A stretch of DNA of 12,868 bases, from positions 1 to 12,868 of the forward strand of contig JASCIV010000751.1 in assembly GCA_030374735.1 (NCBI GenBank), in the 5' to 3' direction. The notes under the pieces were generated by a model that did no database searches, was not told the origin of the DNA, and saw only the letters and a list, made by a program, of their open reading frames with translations. Shown here piece by piece: positions 6,960 through 12,868 of this stretch (positions within the stretch are counted from its first letter, which is position 1; each line of letters starts with the position of its first letter). This stretch comes from Gracilaria caudata (taxonomy: Eukaryota > Rhodophyta > Florideophyceae > Gracilariales > Gracilariaceae). The position numbers were made by a program, and so were the translations under genes.

Positions 6960-8045
6960 TTACTTTCTCTGCGATTCCGACACCTGAACTACACGCCTGC
7001 CACCTTCATCGATAGTTGATATGACAGGGTCCCCTTCAATCATTTCATCAACTTTGTGTCTCGTATGTTTTGCCCAATGAATAGGATTGCTTATATCATA
7101 AAAGATGCGTGCACTAATGAAAAGACTCGAAATGCATGTCAGGAAGGAGAGAAGCCAAATGACGGAAATAACAATCACAAGGGCTAGTGGAATGCTTGTC
7201 GCATCTCCGAGGTTTTTCTCAAAGGGACAAACGGTGGTCTCGGAACCCAAATAAATGCGTCTGACCAATTCTACAGGATCGGGTATACGCCGAGAATTGG
7301 GGTCTAAAGCTCGTTTGGCAAATACAGGTTGAAGCCCAGAAAAGTCGAAGAAAACTATCGTTTCTATGTATCTCATTGGAGGACGTGATTCGCGCAAGGC
7401 TTCCAAACTGCTTTCTTCGAAAATCTGCGCTATCTTCAGCAGGGTACCGTTTTGGCTCTCCATGAGACTGGGTGTACCTGTGGCAACAACAACACAGAAA
7501 CCATCGGTGCAATGAAGAAGGGGATTAGGATTGGGCTCTTGGGCTGAGGGCCGTCGGGCTCCATCCAAAAGATACTCGAATACCGGTTCAGTTTTCAGTT
7601 CCACAAGATCGGTGGGAGAGCATCTCACCCTTTCTTCCTCGAAGCTATAGTTTCCAGCCCTGTAGAGGATATTCTGGTCACGGAAGTTATTGCATCTCAT
7701 CGACACAAAATCTTCTTCGATCCGCACTCCATTTGACCCATCACGACGATCAAGTCCATCGACAGCAACACAGCGTTGGTAGACTAAAGTTTTTCTTACG
7801 GTGGGATCACTGAAAAATGAGGTAATGATTTCGAGAGCAAGAAAAGCTAGTAGCGCCAAAATGGAGAAAACGCCCACCCGACGTTGATGACGACTGACGC
7901 TCACTTCGTCTCCCTTTCGCAACCCTCGACATTCAAAGTAACCATTGAACTTGAGAGTGGCGTGAAGCAAAGCAAGTTCTGCAAACAGCGAGAAAAAGGA
8001 GATAATAAGGCTGACATATTGTGATTTGAGGGGTACCAAGACCAT
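6960..8045 (-). CDS. Three-transmembrane protein with Cys-rich ectodomain (intact copy)
   Basis: This is a single-exon frame of 361 codons from an ATG at 8045 (cat at 8043-8045) to TAA (6962-6960). I chose this ATG because the paralogue keeps the same MVLVPLKSQ start and the sequence upstream is not conserved in frame. Hydrophobic segments lie at about residues 9-31, 57-79 and 285-312. Between TM2 and TM3 is a domain of about 205 residues with Cys at 92, 118, 142, 179, 184 and 273 and N-glycosylation sites NYS (132) and NGT (199), so this part is probably extracellular or lumenal. A basic loop (SRHQRR) between TM1 and TM2 and a charged C-terminal tail after TM3 are probably cytosolic. I recognise no family, and both receptor-like and structural roles are possible. 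Its neighbour at 5404-6166 is a decayed duplicate. Confidence 0.8.
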   Translation of the reverse strand: MVLVPLKSQYVSLIISFFSLFAELALLHATLKFNGYFECRGLRKGDEVSVSRHQRRVGVFSILALLAFLALEIITSFFSDPTVRKTLVYQRCVAVDGLDRRDGSNGVRIEEDFVSMRCNNFRDQNILYRAGNYSFEEERVRCSPTDLVELKTEPVFEYLLDGARRPSAQEPNPNPLLHCTDGFCVVVATGTPSLMESQNGTLLKIAQIFEESSLEALRESRPPMRYIETIVFFDFSGLQPVFAKRALDPNSRRIPDPVELVRRIYLGSETTVCPFEKNLGDATSIPLALVIVISVIWLLSFLTCISSLFISARIFYDISNPIHWAKHTRHKVDEMIEGDPVISTIDEGGRRVVQVSESQRK

Positions 8046-8095
8046 GATTTGACTCGCCAGGTACAAACAAGGCTACCATGATTCGTGTCTGGAGG

Positions 8096-8111
8096 GGAGA
8101 TTTCTCGAGCT
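8096..8111 (-). promoter_or_regulatory. 16-bp block conserved upstream of both paralogues
   Basis: GGAGATTTCTCGAGCT on plus is identical to 6212-6227 in the pseudogene copy, while flanking bases differ. It lies about 51 bp upstream of the ATG and may be a 5' UTR or promoter element, or simply residual homology. Confidence 0.35.
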
Positions 8112-8231
8112 TTTGTACTGTCAAAAAGTGTCGAAGCTAAGAGAAAGCTCTTCAAACATCACTGCCTGGCGGAAGGATGTCAATATCAAATAAGGATTTT
8201 CTTCCTGATCCTTTGCGTGTATTGCGCTCCA

Positions 8232-8522
8232 CTACTGACAGGTGATATCGGGCAAGGTAAGCCTTATTACTGTTTTCTTATGGCTAAGGGACTCCCTTGG
8301 CACGCACGTTGTTTCGCACAAATGAGCTTGGACCCTTTTAACCCTTACAGCGGCATGGATTGCTGTGTTTTTCTCCTCTCGGCAATCCTTGCACATCTCC
8401 GAGAGCGTTGTGCCGCCGAAATCATTGTACACGTGCAAAACAAGTTGTCGCCGTGACGTAGCGCAACGCCTGCACGTGAAACGGCGTATTCTGTCTTTCA
8501 GAATTAGCCCTTTCACATGCAT
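8232..8522 (-). CDS. Small protein with CxxC...CxxC zinc-finger-like motif
   Basis: This is an ATG-initiated frame of 96 codons. CRRC at residues 17-20 and CKDC at 44-47 are spaced by 23 residues that include an aromatic and a Phe-Gly-Gly turn. The layout C-x2-C-(about 23)-C-K-D-C is that of a small treble-clef-like zinc finger seen in many short eukaryotic, bacterial and phage proteins, sometimes next to HNH nucleases. Two more Cys (HLCETTC) follow. Nucleic-acid binding is a reasonable guess but is not shown. The frame extends upstream of this ATG without another ATG, so an upstream exon cannot be excluded. It precedes the membrane-protein gene on the same strand by about 190 bp. Confidence 0.38.
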   Translation of the reverse strand: MHVKGLILKDRIRRFTCRRCATSRRQLVLHVYNDFGGTTLSEMCKDCREEKNTAIHAAVRVKRVQAHLCETTCVPRESLSHKKTVIRLTLPDITCQ

Positions 8523-8661
8523 GGAAGACGGCGTTGTCAAAAATAATGGTACACAAGAAGCATTTGCAAAAGAAAGAAATTGATACGTGGGGGATATTTT
8601 TGTCGACAACGGTGCAATACCCAACAGGGACGTGCGATTTGGAGCTGTCTGTATACAGAGA

Positions 8662-8826
8662 GGTACCCAACATAATGTTAGTTAGCTGCCAAAGAACATA
8701 ATGTTAGTTAGCCCGTTAGGTACCCAACATAATGTTAGTTAGCTGCCAAAGAACATAATGTCAGTTAGCTGCCAAAGAATATAATGTTAGTTAGCCCGTT
8801 AAGTAACATGATGTTAGTTTGCCCTT
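8662..8826. repeat. Minisatellite of 17-bp palindrome-containing units (six copies)
   Basis: The core AACATAATGTTAGTTAG or a 1-3 base variant starts at 8669, 8695, 8726, 8752, 8778 and 8805, spaced 26, 31, 26, 26 and 27 bp. Within the core, AACAT-A-ATGTT is a perfect inverted repeat around a central A. The linkers alternate between CTGCCAAAG and CCCGTTAGGTACCC types, giving a higher-order pattern. It begins beside GGTACCCAACA and ends at TTTGCCC. Confidence 0.85.
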
Positions 8827-8927
8827 AACACTATCATAATTCGACCCGGGATGTCGTAAAACTCGTCCCGGCGGTTGGCGAACCGATCGCTGCTCAGGAC
8901 TCGGGAAGTCCTTAAACTCGCATAGGT

Positions 8928-8943
8928 GCCCGGCGCGCCGGGC
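8928..8943. repeat. 16-bp perfect palindrome GCCCGGCGCGCCGGGC
   Basis: A perfect, fully GC self-complementary sequence lies between two F-x-D-P repeat units. It could form a very stable cruciform or hairpin, but it has no run of T after it and no known role. Confidence 0.7.
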
Positions 8944-9143
8944 GCGTCTCCGGACACGGGATGTCGCGAAACTCGGCCAGGCGGCCGATCAGCGTGCAGA
9001 TCGGTGATGGTGCTAGACTCGGCCGTACGGCTTGTCTGCTTGTCGATCGCCTTCGTTGTCCTGCTAGATTGACGCTAGACGTTGATCCCTGATTGGCAAA
9101 GAGGCCGCTGTTTTCTCTGTTTCGCCTCATGGTTACGTGACAT

Positions 9144-9266
9144 CGGCACTGGAGGCTTCTGCAAAGGTTTTCTTCGGAGAATTCTAATGCGCACCTATCT
9201 AAGATCGAAGAAAATGTGAAACAGCTGGCTGGGCCCAAGAAGTCGACAAGCACAATCGGGCGGCTG
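9144..9266 (+). pseudogene. Possible copia Gag fragment
   Basis: One frame reads NAHLSKIEENVKQLAGPKK after a WRLLQRF segment, resembling the H-L-x-x-F/I-E-x-x-V-x-x-L helix pair of Ty1/copia-type Gag (UBN2-like). It has no start codon and no zinc knuckle. It lies about 0.9 kb upstream of a copia RT relic on the same strand, which is why I mention it. The match is short and may be chance. Confidence 0.25.
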
Positions 9267-9306
9267 TCACGCCGATCGCCGCATCGGACTCGGGAAGTCC
9301 TTAAAC

Positions 9307-10047
9307 CAGGGCCGTAAAGGTGACTGACTGACTAGCTCAAAATAGATGTGTAAACTAACTACACGTAACTCACTTACAACGGGCACAACACGGTGCAAAC
9401 GTGTCGTGTGGATCTGCACAGTGTGCGCCATGCAACCGCCGTTTGTCATGGTGACTACAAGGAATATCTTTACGCCATGCGCCTCCTCACATGCTCATGA
9501 ATCGGGATAACCAACGTTGCCTTGCCTTGCCTTGCTTTTCGACAAACCCCTATGCGATATGCAGCGCGTCTTCGGCAGATCAGTGTGAACAAACTTGAGA
9601 GCGCACGGAAGCCACGGAAAAGTTCGTGACGCGAGCGTTCCGCGGCGTAAATAGATTGACGCCACGCGGACGACGCAGCTGTGTAGAATCATGCCACTGC
9701 CATTCGCACTTCGACGCAAGAATCGAAGCGTGCTCGCGTCGCTCACGACTGCGAAGAAGCAGTGCTCTCATGTCGCCAGCAGCACGCAACGCGCCCCCCA
9801 CGCGGAGCACGCCGGGGCCGGCGACGTGGAGCGGAGATGCTCGTACCGTTGACGCCATCTCGAAGACCATTGGACAAAACGACGACTTTGTGCTCGTCAG
9901 AGCGCAAGAGGGCAACGATATTCGCCACGATTCACACGTGGAAGTCAGATTGATCAAGGAGCTAGTTACTGTAGAGCCTAAACCAAAATTTTTAATCTAA
10001 ATATCAAAACAAACTTGGCACAGGTTGTGCTACGTGGAAATCATCGG
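9307..10047. other. Spacer with a TTGCC microsatellite and no assignable gene
   Basis: (TTGCC)3.8 lies at 9517-9535 and a TGACTGACTGACTAG run is near 9320. A plus frame with an ATG at 9770 runs to 10000 (76 residues) and has a protein-like stretch (NDDFVLVRAQEGND) but no domain I know. If the copia element to the right was once longer, its integrase should have been here, but no HHCC or DDE pattern is recognisable on plus. Confidence 0.4.
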
Positions 10048-11668
10048 ATGATCTGGGCACATGCTCAAGTGAAGCGAGCGCCGAGTTCCGAGGTCTTTTG
10101 TTTTCAAGATGACCTGAACGACCTTGCTCTGTGTCGTGGATGGAAACAAGAGAGACGATGTCAAGTTTACTACGCGAGGATTAAGGCTCGCAGTTTGCTA
10201 GTTTGGTGCATGGACTGGGGCAGCGGGAAGGCGGACGTTTTGTACGAGGAGCTTGTCGCCCCCACTTTGATTTTCAAGATCGGCCCTGACTTCGAGGTAT
10301 CGTTCCGTCATCATGCATCTGCTGCTTTTGTATTCTTTACTCCAGTTTACAACCTGAGCTTCAAATCGTCATGAAGAACTTCTCAACTTTGGGCTTACAC
10401 ATTTCCGCCCATCATGAAGTTCGTGCGAATGAACCAGCAAATCATTCTGTTCTTTGACATCTCGTAACACCCTCGCATCACACAGTTTGTGATCGATGAG
10501 ATTCCATTGCGTCGCTCTACATGGACCAAATGGGTGGCTGTATCATCATCCGCGCAATCTTGAAACCGCACTTGGGTACTTTGCTGTCGATGCCACAACG
10601 TTGCCCTTCTGTTCTCTTGTTTACAAGACAGCTTCATATGTTCTATGATTTCAAATCGAGCTCCAGCACGCTGCGTATTTGCCATGATGAAATAAAATGT
10701 TTGGTTGCTTGCTATAATTCGCGAATGTCAACAAGCAACACAGAAATGTTGTTGTGCTCGGTCAGGAAACACAGGTTATCCTGACTGTCCACGAGGACGA
10801 TGAGCCGAGGAAAACGCGAGCAACGACACAGGTCTGCTTGCTCCTGAAGTGAGTTTACTGTTGCGACTAGATTCCTACCGAAGCTAGAACACGATGAGTA
10901 GCGCAGCCACTGCGAGCAAGTACGTGCGTAGAGAAGCCAATGGTAGTGATGGACTTGTATCGATACAGCAGTATCTAAACAGTATCGACATGCAAGATGC
11001 AATGTCGACGATGATAATCACACACTGTGCTATCGACAACATAATTGCAAGTGAGCATCGAGCCGTGCCGCTGATGATCCTTTCTTCTCGCTGTCCACGT
11101 GCTGAAAATGGTCCAGATCACATTACTGCATTTGCGTGAGTGGATTAACGAGGTGTCAGAGGCATGTCATTTTGTCATATAGATCTAGTTGGCAATGTGG
11201 TAACCGGCACAGCCGAGTGCAGGCTGCCAAGCGAGTGCTGGACCCAACTGTGCGACTGTAAGTACAGTAAACTTTTTCATGGTGATCTGCCGACGGGAGA
11301 ATCCCTGCACGCCAAGTCAGCGCAGCCATGCGCTGCCAGCCAGTAAGATAGCATAGCGTCAAAGTCCCCCTCAGATCACACTCCGATTCGCCACAGCGTT
11401 GCACAGCACACATTCATGCGCCATAGCGCTCGGTTTTGCAACAACTGATGCTGCGCATTGCGTCCTCTGGCTCCTTTCTTTTCGTCACCACTGCCCCGGT
11501 TGCACATCTTCCTGCTTCCCACGCTCGTGGAAAGCAACCAAAGCTGCTACGAGCAGCCGACGCGTGTTTGAGTACGCGACTGCGACTGTGCCGTGCTCGA
11601 ACACCTTGTCGTCCGCTCACCACTGCGGAAATCCCGTCGTGGATGCGCGACACCCACTTTCTGTACCG
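10048..11668 (+). mobile_element. Ty1/copia retrotransposon pol relic (RT and part of RNase H), frameshifted
   Basis: Ty1/copia RT landmarks appear in the correct order but in different frames. LALCRGWKQER then YYARIKARSLLVW (about 10123-10206) correspond to the CKWVFK...RYKARLV region. VLYEELVAPTLIFK (10237-10278) corresponds to DYEETFAPV. SLYMDQMGGCII (about 10512-10550) corresponds to IYMDQPEGF. CHDEIKCLVACY (10680-10715) corresponds to AWYDEI..FL. VILTVHEDDE (about 10775-10804) is the catalytic YVDD box degraded to HEDD. SEFTVATRFLPKLEHDE (10848-10898) and LVSIQQYL...DAMSTM (10954-11013) follow, then RAVPLMIL (about 11059-11082) and RVQAAKRVL (11214-11240). Weaker RNase H-like patches are ATTDAAHCVLWLL (about 11438-11476) and GNPVVDARH (11627-11653). 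Stops and frameshifts make it inactive. No LTRs were identified. Confidence 0.72.
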
Positions 11669-12193
11669 TAGTTATCGTGCGTCACCTCTTTTGCTCTCAA
11701 AAGGTAGCGCATCCAGTTGAACGGTGTGTTGTGGAACCAGACATCCGGCCGAGTGGAATGGGATCAGCGAGTGTTTATCATTTACGTGTTCCCAGTTTGT
11801 AACACATCTAGCAGTGGTAGATATTGAAGTGTAGCTGTGCGACTTGAAGAGCGTTCTCGTGGCCTCAACCACTTTGATCCATGCTCTTCGACAGACAGAA
11901 GAGGGAAGGGCGACGGTTTGGCAGAAAAGCGGGGGCTGAGGTTATGCATCAACCACGCTCGTTGATGGGTAAACCTTCCTCCTATTCGCGCTCGAAAAAC
12001 ACCTTACTGAACGAGGAGGCTGCCACTGGTATCAATGACGTTCATATCGCGGCATTAACTAGCAGAAAGACGGTACAAGGACAAGGGATGAGCAATCGGT
12101 GCAGTCTGTTTGGCGGCAATGGCGCAATCGCAACGCTGGACATACAGAAAGAGCTCACACATTCGCCACTGGTAAGCCACAAACACAGATAAT
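11669..12193. other. Spacer between two RT relics, no assignable gene
   Basis: A plus ATG frame at 11881-12192 (103 residues) is Ser/Arg/Lys-rich with no known domain. Purine-rich AGAAGAGGGAAGGG (about 11896-11910) could be an old polypurine tract, but no matching LTR copy was found elsewhere in the window. A donor-like CTG|GTAAGC at 12171/12172 has no phase-compatible acceptor nearby. Confidence 0.35.
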
Positions 12194-12700
12194 ATGAAAA
12201 ACACGTTGACAGGGGTGTTTTATATGGTGCGTTGCATGGATGCTGGAGCAGCGGTCATCGCGACGAACGGGAGTGTGCATAAAGAAAAGCGGAAATGCTT
12301 GCTCGCGGAGGCCGTTTCGCAACAGTTAGGCGATTCTTTCCTTGTCTTCGCCGGTATGGCTGAAAAAGATGGCATACGGTGGTGCATGGACGTGAAGATG
12401 TGTTGTGCGACCATACAGGACTGAGTGCTTTGCCGCGGTTGTGACAAGAGCAAACTGAGAGAGCGTATTGGACCGATGGAGCGAGTTGTGGGCGACGTTA
12501 CGTTTGTAGCGTGATGTGGTGGTGATTGCATACGAGCCAGGTCGTGGCAGTCGGTAAATCGGTGCTTTCTGTGATATTGGATATAAAAAGCAATGACAAC
12601 GAGACGGCTGAGGTGACACGATCACTCAGATGCGCTCATTTCCGTCGACTCCACTTTCGTGTTGGACGACTGCATCCGCGGCAAGTCAGCAGCTCCGGAG
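12194..12700 (+). mobile_element. Second Ty1/copia-like RT relic
   Basis: An ATG frame at 12194-12424 contains NGSVHKEKRKCLLAEAVSQQ, matching the copia pattern (A)DGSV..YKARLVAKGFSQQ. AGMAEKDGIRWCMDVKM (about 12350-12397) matches LAAEKDW..RQMDVKTA. After a frameshift, AVGKSVLSVILDIKSNDN (12547-12600) resembles the AW..KL.SFLL.IGF..S..D segment. After another, FVLDDCIRGK (about 12656-12685) lies where YVDD should be. From MDVK to the DD pair is about 93 codons, against about 87 in a typical copia RT. Each match is weak alone; the order and spacing carry the call. It may continue past the right edge. Confidence 0.5.
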
Positions 12701-12868
12701 CTCAAACACGCACCGACTGGTTGTTGACGTGCACGAGCGGGTATCGCGCGTTGCCGTCCAAACGGCACATGCACTTCATTGAACCTGCTTCGAAAAAAAA
12801 CCGCACGACACAAGCGCATTCGGCACACATCGATTGAGAGAAGGCGCGACACACACAGAGCTCACAAC

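Larger units (their letters stand above)
8843..9306 (-). repeat. Degenerate GC-rich repeat encoding F-x-D-[I/F]-P motifs
   Basis: A 24-bp unit of the form GGACnCGGGAwGTCsTnAAACTCG occurs at about 8843, 8897 and 8953 (spacing 54 and 56 bp), and a fourth copy lies at 9286. The 8897 and 9286 copies are identical over 21 bp and related over 36 bp. On minus the units read EFYDIPGR, EFKDFPSPE, EFRDIPCPE and FKDFPSPM. Variation thus preserves Phe, Asp and Pro, which suggests that the repeats came from a protein-coding array. The 56-bp step breaks the frame, so the array is now probably non-coding. Confidence 0.6.

Noticed and set aside
8662..8826. CRISPR-like array
   Set aside because: The spacers are 9-14 bp and are themselves repeated, and there is no cas gene; it is a minisatellite in eukaryotic DNA.
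9576..9746. VHTDL and neighbouring residues on minus, resembling the copia integrase start
   Set aside because: Only about five residues match, no HHCC finger precedes them in frame, and a competing frame over the same DNA also looks integrase-like. Too weak, and opposite to the RT strand.
9770..10374. A phase-compatible intron (9971-10023) joining the ATG frame at 9770 to the frame at 10024
   Set aside because: The second frame contains copia RT motifs, so it is a retroelement relic; a host intron there is unlikely and the apparent fit is probably chance.
11881..12192. A 103-codon ATG frame between the RT relics
   Set aside because: Ser/Arg/Lys-rich with no domain, in retroelement debris. 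Its donor-like end has no phase-compatible acceptor leading into the RT frame at 12194.
12582..12589. TATAAAAA as a TATA box for a downstream ORF starting near 12629
   Set aside because: It falls inside the second RT relic (codons of the ILDIKS segment), and the 50-codon downstream frame has no domain.
1..12868. Bacterial-type genes, operons, tRNA or rRNA genes
   Set aside because: No Shine-Dalgarno-start pattern, tRNA cloverleaf or rRNA-like stretch was recognised; the promoter, poly(A) and splice-like signals are eukaryotic.

Overview
The window looks like nuclear DNA of a eukaryote with short genes and few introns. A 43-residue WD40 array is encoded by near-identical DNA units. One single-exon gene is framed by a TATA box and an AATAAA signal. 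Secretory and multi-membrane proteins are present, and Ty1/copia reverse transcriptase remains lie on the right. No ribosome-binding-site or operon pattern is evident. A red alga, or another protist with a compact but retroelement-rich genome, would fit; this is inference, and I could not confirm a species.

Left part (1-2.8 kb). The 3' end of a WD40-repeat gene runs in from the left edge (+), followed by a decayed second copy of its C-terminal tail (about 785-890). A GC-rich stretch without a convincing gene follows, holding a 43-bp tract of nearly continuous alternating purine-pyrimidine. Next is a minus-strand hypothetical gene (2044-2586) whose C-terminus is an 18-bp minisatellite that stays open in several frames.

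Middle part (2.8-8.5 kb). The best gene is 2845-3861 (minus): a secreted protein joining a transthyretin-like domain to an HEFAH zinc-metallopeptidase-like domain, with its own TATA box and poly(A) signal. Weaker candidates lie between 4.05 and 5.4 kb: a possible two-exon minus gene, a short signal-peptide ORF on plus, and an exon-like minus ORF. From 5.4 to 8.05 kb there is a same-strand gene pair: an intact three-membrane-segment protein (6960-8045) and a broken paralogue (5404-6166) with a nonsense codon, frameshifts and a deletion of about 335 bp that removes the third membrane segment. A small CxxC...CxxC protein (8232-8522) lies just upstream of the intact member.

Right part (8.6-12.87 kb). 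This is repeat and retroelement territory. Six copies of a 17-bp palindrome-containing unit (8.67-8.82 kb) are followed by GC-rich units that on the minus strand read as repeated F-x-D-[I/F]-P motifs. A possible gag scrap follows, then a frameshifted Ty1/copia RT/RNase H relic (about 10.05-11.67 kb, +) and a second independent RT relic (about 12.19-12.70 kb, +). No intact transposon or clear LTR pair is visible.
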